Shown here piece after piece: positions 33,806 to 42,561 of a DNA stretch of 48,563 bases. Under the pieces are notes generated by a model. The model did no database searches. It was not told the origin of the DNA and saw only the letters and a list, made by a program, of their open reading frames with translations. This DNA is from a bacterium. Lineage in GTDB: Bacteria > Arandabacterota > Arandabacteria > Arandabacterales > Arandabacteraceae. The position numbers were made by a program, and so were the translations under genes. The stretch's first letter is position 1. Every line of letters begins with the position of its first letter. The stretch lies in assembly GCA_029933125.1 (NCBI GenBank), contig JAOZOU010000011.1:1-48563 (forward strand). The letters are read 5' to 3'.

Positions 33806-34576
33806 CTACTCCTCTTGCTCGGGTGGTGGAGGTAGGGTCTTAAGCTGCTCCTCCGCCTGCTTTGCCTCGACACTCGTTGGATAACGACTGATGAGGAGCT
33901 CAAAGTACTGACGTGCAGTCAGCACATCATCAATAGCAGCATAGGATAGTGCTAGCTTATACATCGCTTCAGGCACACGGTCAGCTGTTGGATAATTATC
34001 GATAACTTTGCGAAGTTCCTCTATTGCATTTTCATATTCACCGAGTGCATAGAAGGATTGGCCTATCATAAACTGTGCATCGTCTGAAAAATCTGTCATG
34101 GGATAGCGCTTGACGAAATCTCGGAAGCCTGTTATCGCTTCCTGGAAATTGCCCTTCATGAAATCAGCATAAGCAGTCTGATAGAGGTGAGTTGCAAGGG
34201 AAGCGGTTGCAACTGATGTGTCAACAATTGCAGGGAGGGTATCGCGCCTGGATCGAGAAGCTCTACCCATGCTCAATTGAGAAAGTTTGTAACGATTCTC
34301 CTTAACAAGTGACTCGAGGATCTCGATACGGGTCTGAAGTTCATCAAGTCTACTCTCAAGCATCGCTCTATTTGCTCTGACAGGTGTTGACTTTCTTCCA
34401 ACCGTTGAATCGAGATGACTTACGACATAGGTTACGGCTGCAAGTGAGTCTCTGAGGCTTTCAAGCTCACGATGGTTTTCCTCAAGCTCGAGCTCCATCT
34501 CACTTATCCTTCTGGCATAACATCCTGGAAGTAGAACCACGCCGAGGAAAAGCACAAAAATATGCCTAAGCCTCAT
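33806..34576 (-). CDS. cpoB: Tol-Pal system protein CpoB/YbgF, lipoprotein form
   Basis: This is 256 residues, ATG behind GGAGTACGAA. The N-terminus has a lipobox (LLPGC), unlike E. coli CpoB, which is soluble. A trimer-forming coiled coil spans about 25-105 (ELEENHRELESLRDSLAAV). Three TPR units form the C-terminal half, about 125-250 (LYQTAYADFMKGNFQEAITG, MIGQSFYALGEYENAIEEL, YKLALSYAAIDDVLTARQY). It coordinates peptidoglycan synthesis and outer-membrane constriction in known bacteria. Gene order after pal is canonical. Confidence 0.9.
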   Translation of the reverse strand: MRLRHIFVLFLGVVLLPGCYARRISEMELELEENHRELESLRDSLAAVTYVVSHLDSTVGRKSTPVRANRAMLESRLDELQTRIEILESLVKENRYKLSQLSMGRASRSRRDTLPAIVDTSVATASLATHLYQTAYADFMKGNFQEAITGFRDFVKRYPMTDFSDDAQFMIGQSFYALGEYENAIEELRKVIDNYPTADRVPEAMYKLALSYAAIDDVLTARQYFELLISRYPTSVEAKQAEEQLKTLPPPPEQEE

Positions 34577-34585
34577 TTCGTACTC

Positions 34586-35110
34586 CTATCTTAGGACAAA
34601 TTCCGCTCGTCTGTTCTTAGCCCACGCCTCCTCATTGTGCCTGGGATCTATCGGGCGCTCCTCTCCATAGCTTACTATCGAAATGCGCGATTTTTCAATA
34701 CCGAATCGAACAAGAAAGTCTCGTGCAGCCATTGCTCTTTTCTCACCAAGAGCAAGGTTATACTCTTCTGTTCCCCTTTCATCACAATGTCCCTCTATTG
34801 TGATCTTAACATCAGGATTGTTCATCAGGATTTCCGCATTCTTGGTTAGGATTGCGATTGCTTCATCCGTCAAGTTGTACTTGTCGAAGTCGAAATGAAT
34901 GCTCTCGAGTACTATTTTCTTCTCTTCGGCAGGCTCAAGGGGTTTTATGGGAGTTACCTCTTGTTCAATCTTCTTCTCAGGAGGAGGGGCTTGGGATTTC
35001 TTCTCCACCTGTGTTTGCTCCTGTCCTTCAAGAGGTCTCATTTTTTTGGGATGGCATGCGCCAAAAAGGATAAGACTTACAACGATAAGGCACAAAATGA
35101 AAAACTTCAT
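34586..35110 (-). CDS. pal: Peptidoglycan-associated lipoprotein Pal
   Basis: This is 174 residues. Signal peptide and lipobox LFGAC are at the start. A Pro/Glu/Lys-rich linker (about 25-65) precedes the OmpA_C domain with FDFDKYNLTDEA, ITIEGHCDERGTEEYN and the conserved AKNRRAEFVLR. Tethers the outer membrane to peptidoglycan and binds TolB. 12 bp separate it from tolB and 9 bp from cpoB. Confidence 0.95.
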   Translation of the reverse strand: MKFFILCLIVVSLILFGACHPKKMRPLEGQEQTQVEKKSQAPPPEKKIEQEVTPIKPLEPAEEKKIVLESIHFDFDKYNLTDEAIAILTKNAEILMNNPDVKITIEGHCDERGTEEYNLALGEKRAMAARDFLVRFGIEKSRISIVSYGEERPIDPRHNEEAWAKNRRAEFVLR

Positions 35111-35122
35111 AGGACGACCCTC

Positions 35123-36379
35123 CTAACGGCTTGCTTCATTCATTGTGATCGAATATGCTGACCCACTCCATGATGGGTTCCTTGCATATTCATAGCTGTC
35201 AAGAATTAGACGTTTCCCACCGCCGTCTTTCCTCATAATGTAGATACCTGTCTTGCCGCCTATTGTCGAGGAAAAAGCTATATGCATCCCATCAGGTGAC
35301 CAGGTAGGATCTTCATTGTTTCCAGCCTGAGTGAGAACGTTCACCTCAGTTCCGAATGGATCGGTTGTGCATATCTGAAAGCGTCCATCTATGCGTGAGA
35401 CAAAGGCAATGAGGTCACCTTGGGGTGACCAGGCTGGAGAGGTATTGTAACTGCCTTCGTGCGTTAAGCGCCTGACTGAGATACCTTCGATGTCAGTCAC
35501 GAAGATCTGAGGTGAGCCGGCGCGGTCGGAGGTAAAAGCCAGCTCGAGGCCATTAGGTGCCCAGGTTGGTGAGCAGTCGATGCCTGAGTAAAACGTCACC
35601 CTTCTTATGGACTTTCCATCAGTAGCTATCACATAGATCTCTGGATTGCCGTCCTTGCTCAAGGTGACTGCAAGGTATCGTCCATCAGGTGACCAAGCAG
35701 GTGTTGCATTTAGACCCTCAAATGCAAGGAATCTTGTTGTCTCGAAGCTCGTGATATCTGTGACATAGAGATCGGGCTTGCCCTGGCTGTAGGAGACATA
35801 AGCAAGGAGATTCCCATCAGGTGACCAGGCAGGGCTCATGACTATTCCAGGAACCCTTGTCACCTGCTTCACCCATCTCCCATCGATTGTTGCAACATAA
35901 AGATGTGATTGAGATCTTTTGCCAGCTACAAAAGCAATTCTTGTATTGGCGATTCCGTGTCTTCCCGTCAGTGCAAAAATCACGTCATCAGCAGCAAGAT
36001 AAGCTGTATGCCTTAGAGTTTCGCTCGAGCTGGTATAACGCCTCCTGAAGATTGTTGCCTTTGAGGAATAATCGTCAAGTTTTATCTCATATCCTATCCC
36101 ATCACTTGCTGCTTTTGCCTTGATCTCAACCACGGCTTCCGGCTGTCCACTGGATGAATTCACAATCTCCGCATAGCCTGTTATCTCAATAGCCCACTTG
36201 AAGTAGCTGAGAAAATCGTGGTGTGCCTCCAACAGCGGCGTTAGGAGATCGCCTGTTGAGTCAGCTATTGCGATTGGTATAGCTCGATATTCCTGCTTTG
36301 TTACCTTGAGGTGAACGTCAGGCTGACTGTTGGCAGGACCAACAAGCACTATAAGTAGAAGCCATAGTAGATTACGCAT
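35123..36379 (-). CDS. tolB: TolB, periplasmic beta-propeller of the Tol-Pal system
   Basis: 418 residues from the ATG at 36379. The upstream in-frame ATG at 36421 lies inside the TolA gene and gives no signal peptide at the end, whereas the chosen start does (MRNLLWLLLIVLVGPANS). The start overlaps the preceding stop as TAATG. The N-terminal domain (about 20-140) is followed by six WD40-like PD40 blades with repeated (T/S)PAWSPDG and LAY/IAF motifs, for example MSPAWSPDGNLLAYVS and DPTWSPDGMHIAFSS. It shuttles between Pal and TolA in the periplasm. Confidence 0.94.
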   Translation of the reverse strand: MRNLLWLLLIVLVGPANSQPDVHLKVTKQEYRAIPIAIADSTGDLLTPLLEAHHDFLSYFKWAIEITGYAEIVNSSSGQPEAVVEIKAKAASDGIGYEIKLDDYSSKATIFRRRYTSSSETLRHTAYLAADDVIFALTGRHGIANTRIAFVAGKRSQSHLYVATIDGRWVKQVTRVPGIVMSPAWSPDGNLLAYVSYSQGKPDLYVTDITSFETTRFLAFEGLNATPAWSPDGRYLAVTLSKDGNPEIYVIATDGKSIRRVTFYSGIDCSPTWAPNGLELAFTSDRAGSPQIFVTDIEGISVRRLTHEGSYNTSPAWSPQGDLIAFVSRIDGRFQICTTDPFGTEVNVLTQAGNNEDPTWSPDGMHIAFSSTIGGKTGIYIMRKDGGGKRLILDSYEYARNPSWSGSAYSITMNEASR

Positions 36380-37008
36380 TAACTTGACCTGTGCTCGAAT
36401 TCGAAGTGCACACCCAACCACTTGCCTTTAAAGCCAGCTGGCAAGGGAGGCAAGGGAGCCACTTCGGAAACAGCACGAAGAGCGGACTTGTCGAACATTT
36501 CGGAGCCTGAGCTTTGCTCGAGCTTCAGATCTGAAACATCTCCGTTTCTGGTTATCCTGAAATAGACTGTTGCTACTGTCTTGCCTCCTACAGGAGGGGG
36601 AGACCAGGCATTGCTTATTCGTTCCTTTATGAGCTCAAGATAGTATCCGAATTTGAAATCCTCGTCGACTCGAACACCAGCAGTTCCTTTTGTGCTGGTG
36701 GTAGCTGGTTTGTGTTGTGATTTCTCTTTTCGCGATCTGGTCGACTTTTTTGCTTTTGATGTCTTCTGTTTGGATTTCGCCTTAGGCTTGGTTGACCTGT
36801 ACTTCATTTTCGAATCAGGTGCTTTCTTTGGCTGGGCTTTCTCCTCAACCTTGGCAGGAGCAGTGACTCTTGGCTGTGGCTTGGGTGCAACAAGGTTTAC
36901 TGTGATAACGCTGTTGGAGCTAAGGCGGATTGTTGCGTTTGAGGTGACCATTATTATTGAAAGCAGGGCAAGATGTGCGACTGAAGAGATTGCGAACGAT
37001 TTCTTCAC
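36379..37008 (-). CDS. tolA: TolA/TonB-type energy transducer
   Basis: 209 residues from a GTG at 37008, overlapping the tolR stop (GTGA). One N-terminal membrane anchor (about 5-25), a Lys/Pro-rich linker (about 40-110; KPKAKSKQKTSKAKKS) and a TonB_C domain (about 120-205; YYLELIKERISNAWSPPP, VYFRITRNGDVSDLKLEQSS). The gene position between tolR and tolB indicates a TolA role, although the C-terminal domain has the TonB-like pattern common outside Proteobacteria. It spans the periplasm to TolB or Pal. Confidence 0.88.
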   Translation of the reverse strand: MKKSFAISSVAHLALLSIIMVTSNATIRLSSNSVITVNLVAPKPQPRVTAPAKVEEKAQPKKAPDSKMKYRSTKPKAKSKQKTSKAKKSTRSRKEKSQHKPATTSTKGTAGVRVDEDFKFGYYLELIKERISNAWSPPPVGGKTVATVYFRITRNGDVSDLKLEQSSGSEMFDKSALRAVSEVAPLPPLPAGFKGKWLGVHFEFEHRSS

Positions 37009-37412
37009 CGTCGCCTCGCCTCTTGGTCAGGTTCTGTAACAAGACCAATTCTTGATATACCTGACTTACGAGCAATGTCGAGAACCTTGACAACCGCCCC
37101 GTAGGGAATAGCTTTATCCGCTCTTATAAGGACACCTTTCTTACCAGCACCAGCTGCTTTCTCAAGCTCTCGGGATAGTGCGCCGAGGGGCAAGGTTTTC
37201 GAATCAAGCGTGACCGTTCCATCCTTCTGGATGGTTATTGTTATATTCTCCTTGGTCTCTATCGCCTTGGCTGTGGCTTTTGGTAGATTCACCCTGAGTC
37301 CCATCTGCATGAGAGGAGAGGTTATCATGAAGATGATCAGCAACACCAGTGTGACATCAACAAGCGATGTCACATTTATCTCAGACAGAGACTTTCGCTG
37401 AGTTAAGTTCAC
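37005..37412 (-). CDS. tolR: TolR/ExbD-family proton channel subunit
   Basis: 135 residues from a GTG at 37412; the frame extends to 37541 but that part overlaps tolQ and has no family similarity. AGGG lies 9 bases before the chosen start. The single membrane helix carries the essential Asp19 (INVTSLVDVTLVLLIIFMI). The periplasmic domain ends with GISRIGLVTEP. It overlaps tolQ by 32 bp, longer than usual, which points to tight coupling. Confidence 0.9.
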   Translation of the reverse strand: MNLTQRKSLSEINVTSLVDVTLVLLIIFMITSPLMQMGLRVNLPKATAKAIETKENITITIQKDGTVTLDSKTLPLGALSRELEKAAGAGKKGVLIRADKAIPYGAVVKVLDIARKSGISRIGLVTEPDQEARRR

Positions 37413-38106
37413 GCAGGATTTCCCTCTCGATACGTTCGCCAATTTCGGATGCAAAATTGTCCATCTGAATGGTTTCTCGTCTTGTGAAATTGATAAGCCA
37501 ATTGTATGCGACAAGCGCAGGGATTGCTGCCCCCAGACCAAAAACGGTTGTTATCAGGGCTTCAGCCACTCCTGGTCCCACAACCGTAAGACTGGCTGAA
37601 CCCATCTCACCCATACTCAAGAACGAGTTCATCACTCCCCAAACTGTGCCAAAGAGACCAAGGAAGGGGGAGACACTTGCTGTTGTAGCAAGCACACCGA
37701 GGTGGCGTTCCATCTCATCAAGGCGTTTCAAAGCAAGCCTTTCCATGGCGGATCTTGCTTTGCTTGCAATGACAGGCGCATCTTGAGGAGCAACACTAGA
37801 AAGCACATCAAGGTCGCGCTCAACCGAGTCGGCGGCGGCAAGCAGGAGATGGGGTAAGTTTGAGTTTGAGCAAGTTGAGCCATAACGCTTGGCATCGAAT
37901 ATTGATATTTCATTTGGAAGCTTAGCAAGAAAGCGAATTGTATCGCGCTGGCAAGCTCTAAAGGCTCTTATCTTTTCAATTGCTATTGCCCAGGAGATAA
38001 TCGAAAGCAGAGTGAGGACTGCAAGTATGAGCTTAGCTACCGTACCCGATCCCGATATTATGCTTCCTACATTGGCATTGAGTATGAAGGCAAGAATAAT
38101 TGTCAC
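37381..38106 (-). CDS. tolQ: TolQ/ExbB-family proton channel subunit
   Basis: 241 residues from a GTG at 38106. Three membrane helices: about 20-40, about 138-160 (ASVSPFLGLFGTVWGVMNSF) and about 170-192 (LITTVFGLGAAIPALVAYNW). The MotA/TolQ/ExbB signature is clear. With TolR it forms the proton-driven motor in the inner membrane. It is the first gene of a seven-gene operon and sits behind a strong promoter at 38169-38196. Confidence 0.93.
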   Translation of the reverse strand: MTIILAFILNANVGSIISGSGTVAKLILAVLTLLSIISWAIAIEKIRAFRACQRDTIRFLAKLPNEISIFDAKRYGSTCSNSNLPHLLLAAADSVERDLDVLSSVAPQDAPVIASKARSAMERLALKRLDEMERHLGVLATTASVSPFLGLFGTVWGVMNSFLSMGEMGSASLTVVGPGVAEALITTVFGLGAAIPALVAYNWLINFTRRETIQMDNFASEIGERIEREILRELNSAKVSV

Positions 38107-38168
38107 AGTCTGGTGCCCTTACCCTTTCCTCGGGGTCTTGCAGGCGCCACTTCGAAGGACTATCTTAG

Positions 38169-38196
38169 ATTATTGAGAGGGGATGGGAATTGTCAA
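38169..38196 (-). promoter_or_regulatory. Strong sigma70-like promoter of the Tol-Pal operon
   Basis: On the minus strand a consensus TTGACA (38191-38196), a 16-base spacer and AATAAT (38169-38174; 5 of 6). The leader to the tolQ GTG would be about 55 bases. Confidence 0.6.
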
Positions 38197-38272
38197 GACA
38201 ATAAAGCTAGGGCGCCAAAACTTTATGTTCGGCATCGCAACATCTCGGACAAAGATAGCAGTTATAAAGCAG

Positions 38273-38300
38273 TTGACAAACGCAGCGGGAGCGTGATAAC
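38273..38300 (+). promoter_or_regulatory. Sigma70-like promoter of the hdrCBA-frd operon
   Basis: Consensus TTGACA (38273-38278), a 16-base spacer and GATAAC (38295-38300; 4 of 6). The leader to the hdrC ATG would be about 52 bases. It lies about 77 bp from the opposing tolQ promoter. Confidence 0.5.
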
Positions 38301-38358
38301 TTCACGTGAATAGCTTTCCCAAAACCGGAGTCGCTATTGAACGGGGGAGAACTGACTT

Positions 38359-38778
38359 ATGAGCCCAGTAAGAGTTAGGATCTCAAGAGACAAAGTGCGC
38401 AGTGATTTCGTGCGCCTCGTAAACGAGATAAGCGGTCAGAACGTCCTCAACTGTTACCAATGTGGACGCTGCTCGGCTGGCTGTCCGTTGACCTTCGCGA
38501 TGGACATTCTTCCAAGCCAGGTTATAAGACTTGTCCAGCTCGGACTTGAGGAAGAAGCTCTAGGTACGAATACACCTTGGGTTTGCGCCTCATGTATGAC
38601 TTGCTTTGCAAGGTGTCCTAGAGGTGTCGATCTTGCCAAGGTTATGGAGGCTTTGAGGGCAATAAAGCTGCGACCCGGTGACGCAGACAGAATCAGGCTG
38701 AATCAATTCCCACGGGAAGCTCTGGCGAGACTACCTCAGCAAGGGCTTGTCAGTGGCCTTCGTAAGTTTACTGGATAG
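38359..38778 (+). CDS. hdrC: HdrC-like heterodisulfide reductase iron-sulfur subunit
   Basis: 139 residues, ATG behind GGGGGAGAA. Two complete 4Fe-4S motifs: C32-x2-C35-x2-C38-x3-C42 and C76-x2-C79-x2-C82-x3-C86 (NCYQCGRCSAGCPLTF and VCASCMTCFARCPRG). The spacing and the short alpha-helical frame match HdrC, which passes electrons between HdrA and HdrB. Cytoplasmic, with no membrane segment. First gene of a five-gene operon, with gaps of 24, 16, 21 and 20 bp. Confidence 0.92.
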   Translation: MSPVRVRISRDKVRSDFVRLVNEISGQNVLNCYQCGRCSAGCPLTFAMDILPSQVIRLVQLGLEEEALGTNTPWVCASCMTCFARCPRGVDLAKVMEALRAIKLRPGDADRIRLNQFPREALARLPQQGLVSGLRKFTG

Positions 38779-38802
38779 CATGTTGAGGCTGAGGAGGGCA
38801 AG

Positions 38803-39720
38803 ATGGAGATAGCTTACTTTCCTGGCTGTACCCTCAGGACTAAAGCCATCGGTTTTGACAATTCGGTTAGGGATACAGCTAAAGTTTTCGGTTATGATCT
38901 TGTTGAAGTCCCTGACTGGACATGTTGTGGCGCCACTTTTAACCTCTCAGTTGACAATGTTATGGCTCTTGCTCCTCCGATCCGAATCCTTGCCAATGCA
39001 AGAAAGTTAGGTAATGAGGTTATTACCGTTTGCTCAGGATGCTACAATGTTCTTAAACGTGCCAACTACACAGTCAGAAATGATTCGGAGAAGCTTGCAA
39101 AGATAACAGACTTCATTGAAATGGAATATGATGGAGATGTAGAAGTAATTCATTATCTTGAATTCCTCAGAGATAGGGTTGGATATGAAACGATAAAGAC
39201 TAACATCAAACGCAATCTTGAAGGACTCAAAGTTGTTCCCTACTACGGGTGTCAGCTCTTGAGACCATATGATGAAATCCAGCTAGACGATCCTGAGGCA
39301 CCGACCATTCTGGATGAAGTCCTTGATGCTATGGGATGCACTGTTGTCGATTTTCCCCATAAGGCTGAATGCTGCGGCAATTTTCTATCTGTGTGCACAG
39401 ATCTTACACCTGAAGGACGCCAGGCAGTTGGCGAGGAAGCAGCGACTGCTGTAAGTGAATGTTCCTTCACCATACTTGATGCTGCAGCCAGAGCAGGGGC
39501 TGATCTCGTTGCACTATCCTGTCCACTCTGTCTATACAATCTTGACGTTGCTCAAGATCAAATAGAGAAGATTCACTTTGGCTTTCGAAAGATGCCCATT
39601 GTCTATTTCAGCCAATTGCTTGCGATTGCACTCGGTCTGGACACTGACAAGTACGCTCTCGATAGTGAGCACCACTTTGTCGATCCTTCAGCAGTTGTGC
39701 GATCGGTAGCTAAAGAATGA
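38803..39720 (+). CDS. hdrB: HdrB-like heterodisulfide reductase catalytic subunit
   Basis: 305 residues, ATG behind GAGGAGGG. Two CCG modules that in methanogen HdrB hold the noncubane 4Fe-4S clusters. Module 1: C9, C41-C42, C77, C80 (CX31-CC-X34-CX2C). Module 2: C150, C190-C191, C240, C243 (CX39-CC-X48-CX2C). The second CC-to-CxxC distance is about 12 residues longer than the usual 35-36. HdrB reduces a disulfide; the physiological disulfide in bacteria is generally unknown. It lies between hdrC and hdrA. Confidence 0.93.
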   Translation: MEIAYFPGCTLRTKAIGFDNSVRDTAKVFGYDLVEVPDWTCCGATFNLSVDNVMALAPPIRILANARKLGNEVITVCSGCYNVLKRANYTVRNDSEKLAKITDFIEMEYDGDVEVIHYLEFLRDRVGYETIKTNIKRNLEGLKVVPYYGCQLLRPYDEIQLDDPEAPTILDEVLDAMGCTVVDFPHKAECCGNFLSVCTDLTPEGRQAVGEEAATAVSECSFTILDAAARAGADLVALSCPLCLYNLDVAQDQIEKIHFGFRKMPIVYFSQLLAIALGLDTDKYALDSEHHFVDPSAVVRSVAKE

Positions 39721-39736
39721 TGTGCGAGGTGGCCAA

Positions 39737-41710
39737 ATGAAGCGCATAGGGGTTTTCGTCTGTTGGTGTGGATCCAACATTGCAAGTACAGTTGATGTGG
39801 GACGGGTTGTAGAGGAGGCTGGCAAGCTCCCTGGCGTTGTGCATGCTGAGGATTACAAGTATCTGTGTTCTGATCCGGGACAGAACATCGTCCAGAAGGC
39901 GATAGAGGACTACAGCCTTGATGCCGTCGTGATAAGTGCGTGCACCCCGAGTCTGCATGAGCCTACGTTCAGAAAGGCTGTAGAGATGAAGGGTATGAAT
40001 CCCTATCAGTGTGAGATAGCCAATATACGTGAGCAATGTAGTTGGGTCCATGAGGATAAGGAAGCAGCAACCGAGAAAGCTATTAAGATCATCCGTAGCA
40101 TTGTTGAGAAGGTAAGAAGAAATGAGTCGCTCGAACCCATCACGGCACCTCTCACCAAGCGTGCCCTTGTGATTGGAGCTGGCATAAGCGGCATCCAAGC
40201 TGCTCTTGACATTGCAAATTCCGGCTATGAGGTCTTGCTTGTTGAGAAGCAACCATCCATTGGTGGACACATGGCTCAGCTTTCTGAAACCTTCCCGACT
40301 CTGGATTGCTCCCAGTGTATCTTGACTCCCAAGATGGTTGAGGTGAGCCGCCATCCCAAGATAAGACTTCTAACCTACAGTGAAGTCCTTGAGATCAGTG
40401 GCTTCCTTGGCAATTTCAATGTCAAAATTCTTAAGAAGCCACGCTATGTTGATGAAACGCTTTGCAACAGCTGCGGTGAGTGCAGTGAAGTTTGCCCCGT
40501 TGTCGTTCCGAATGAATTCGAGCGTGGGCTGAGCTCGCGCCACGCTATATATGTTCCATTCCCGCAGGCGGTCCCCTCAGTCTATACCCTTGATGCTGAA
40601 GCATGTTTGGGGCTTTTCCCACTTGCCTGTGAGAAGTGCAGCAAGGTTTGTGAGACAAATGCCATCAACTACGACATGGAACCAGAGATTATAGAGGAAA
40701 CGGTTGGTGCTGTTGTGGTTGCAACCGGTTACGATCTTTACCCGATAGATGAGATAAAGGAATATGGCAATGGCAAGATCCCTGATGTGATTGACGGTCT
40801 TCATTTTGAGCGTCTGCTTTCGGCTTCAGGTCCAACGGAGGGTGTCGTCAGAAGACCATCTGATCACAAGATTCCAAAGGAAGTGGTCTTTGTTCAGTGT
40901 GCAGGCTCAAGGGATACTGAACGAGGTAAGCCGTATTGCTCAAAGATCTGCTGTATGTACACGGCAAAGCATGCGATGCTTTACAAACATAAGGTGCCTG
41001 ATGGTCAAGCCTATATCTTCTATATAGATGTAAGGGCTGGTGGAAAGGGCTATGAGGAGTTCTACCAGCGCGGCATTGAGGAGGATGGTACAGTTTATCT
41101 GCGTGGAAAGGTCTCAAGGATTTTCCAAGACGGTGACAAGGTCATTGTCTGGGGATCTGACACGTTGACAGGCAAGAAGATCGAGATTGCAGCCGACATG
41201 GTCGTTCTGGCAGCACCGATAGTGCCGTGTGAGGGCAGTGATGATCTCGCGCGAAGGCTCAAGATTCAGACAGATGCAAATGGATTCCTTTCAGAGGTTC
41301 ATCCCAAGCTCAGACCGGTCGAGAGCATCACTGCGGGATTCTTCCTGGCTGGAGCCGGGCAGGCTCCAAAGGACATACCTGAAGCGGTTGCTCAGGCAAG
41401 CGGGGCGGCCAGCAAGGTTGTTGCTCTGTTTGCCAACGATGTCGTTGAGCATGATCCGATGATAGTAGGGGTAACCGAAGATATGTGTAGTGGCTGTGGT
41501 GTCTGTGTTGGCGTATGCCCATTTGGTGCTAGGGAACTTGATACTGAAAGAAAGAAGGTTAAGGTTCTTGAAGTGCTCTGTGAAGGCTGTGGCGCTTGCA
41601 GCGCAGCCTGTCCAACAGGTGCAGCTCAGCAGAGAAATCTTAATGATGAACAGTTGACAAGTATGGTTGGGGCAACTCTCGCCGAAGCCTTAGAGGGCTC
41701 GGACTCTTAA
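39737..41710 (+). CDS. hdrA: HdrA-like flavin- and iron-sulfur subunit
   Basis: 657 residues. The ATG at 39737 follows GAGGTGG by 4 bases and gives the family's usual opening KRIGVFVCWCG. The thioredoxin-reductase-like FAD domain has VIGAGISGIQAALDIA (145-152 for the glycine motif) and EKQPSIGGHMAQL. Cluster motifs lie at C243/246/249/253, C290/298/301/305 and in two C-terminal ferredoxin units (CSGCGVCVGVCPFGA and CEGCGACSAACPTGA). In methanogens HdrA performs flavin-based bifurcation. No MvhD, Flox or hydrogenase gene is next to it, so its electron partner is unknown. Confidence 0.93.
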   Translation: MKRIGVFVCWCGSNIASTVDVGRVVEEAGKLPGVVHAEDYKYLCSDPGQNIVQKAIEDYSLDAVVISACTPSLHEPTFRKAVEMKGMNPYQCEIANIREQCSWVHEDKEAATEKAIKIIRSIVEKVRRNESLEPITAPLTKRALVIGAGISGIQAALDIANSGYEVLLVEKQPSIGGHMAQLSETFPTLDCSQCILTPKMVEVSRHPKIRLLTYSEVLEISGFLGNFNVKILKKPRYVDETLCNSCGECSEVCPVVVPNEFERGLSSRHAIYVPFPQAVPSVYTLDAEACLGLFPLACEKCSKVCETNAINYDMEPEIIEETVGAVVVATGYDLYPIDEIKEYGNGKIPDVIDGLHFERLLSASGPTEGVVRRPSDHKIPKEVVFVQCAGSRDTERGKPYCSKICCMYTAKHAMLYKHKVPDGQAYIFYIDVRAGGKGYEEFYQRGIEEDGTVYLRGKVSRIFQDGDKVIVWGSDTLTGKKIEIAADMVVLAAPIVPCEGSDDLARRLKIQTDANGFLSEVHPKLRPVESITAGFFLAGAGQAPKDIPEAVAQASGAASKVVALFANDVVEHDPMIVGVTEDMCSGCGVCVGVCPFGARELDTERKKVKVLEVLCEGCGACSAACPTGAAQQRNLNDEQLTSMVGATLAEALEGSDS

Positions 41711-41731
41711 TAGGAGAAGGTGAGGTAAGCC

Positions 41732-42541
41732 ATGGCTGAGAAGAAAGCAAGTAAGAGGTCAAAGAAGGGATCGAAAGCATCGGGTCAAGCTTCACTGGGC
41801 TCAACTGCAGTTGCTGAGCCGAGAACCGAGATGGTCAGAATCTACATTATGGGGAAGCAGTATGAGGTTCCCAAAGGCTTGACTATTCAGAAGGCACTTG
41901 AGTATGCGGGTATGCGCCTTCTGAGAGGATGTGGTTGTCGAGGTGGCTTCTGCGGTGCGTGCGGGACGGTTTACAGGACAGAGGGTGACTATAAGCTCAA
42001 AGTCGCACTTGCCTGCCAAACGGTCGTTGAGGATGGAATGTATCTTACGCAGATACCCTTCTATCCCGCCAATAAAGCGACCTATGACCTTGAGAAGCTC
42101 ACACCATCCCTTGAAGCAATTGTCGAGAACTACCCCGAAGTGATGAGATGTGTGCAGTGTAATACATGCAGGAAGGTCTGCCCTCAGGACTTAGAGGTAA
42201 TGCAATATATTGCAGCGGCAATGCGTGGGGATATAGCTCGGCTGGCTGACCTTTCTTTTGATTGCATAATGTGTGGTCTCTGTGCAAGCAGATGCCCTGG
42301 AGAGCTTGTTCAGTACTATATCGCTATTCTCGGTCGAAGACTCTACGGCAAGTATATGATGCCCAAGGCTAAGCATCTTGCTGAGCGGCTTGAAGAGATA
42401 GAGCAGGGCAAGTTTGACCAAGAGATTGAAGAACTCATGAAGATGAGCAAGGAGGATCTTAAACGCCTCTACGATTCACGAGATATTGAGCCAGAAGAGG
42501 AGTTGGGAGAAGCATTAAGAGTAGGTGAAATTAATGACTGA
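41732..42541 (+). CDS. SdhB/FrdB-like iron-sulfur subunit
   Basis: 269 residues, ATG behind GGTGAGG. A Lys/Ser-rich leader of about 32 residues precedes a plant-type 2Fe-2S domain (C69, C74, C77 and C95; GCRGGFCGACG). Then come two 4Fe-4S motifs, C140/143/146/150 and C178/181/184/188. Both have full C-x2-C-x2-C-x3-C spacing, whereas classical SdhB/FrdB carries one 3Fe-4S site. No membrane-anchor partner is encoded nearby. It probably carries electrons between the flavoprotein and HdrABC, like the C-terminal-CCG-containing TfrB of methanogens but with the CCG protein supplied by HdrB. A charged tail of about 50 residues follows. Confidence 0.85.
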   Translation: MAEKKASKRSKKGSKASGQASLGSTAVAEPRTEMVRIYIMGKQYEVPKGLTIQKALEYAGMRLLRGCGCRGGFCGACGTVYRTEGDYKLKVALACQTVVEDGMYLTQIPFYPANKATYDLEKLTPSLEAIVENYPEVMRCVQCNTCRKVCPQDLEVMQYIAAAMRGDIARLADLSFDCIMCGLCASRCPGELVQYYIAILGRRLYGKYMMPKAKHLAERLEEIEQGKFDQEIEELMKMSKEDLKRLYDSRDIEPEEELGEALRVGEIND

Positions 42542-42561
42542 TAGATTGAGGAGGAAGTAAG

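Noticed and set aside
36380-36421. ATG at 36421 as tolB start
   Set aside because: It would put 14 residues before the signal peptide and overlap tolA. The TAATG overlap at 36379 is typical coupling.
37413-37541. N-terminal extension of tolR back to 37541
   Set aside because: It lies within tolQ and adds 43 residues without family similarity. The GTG at 37412 gives the normal length.
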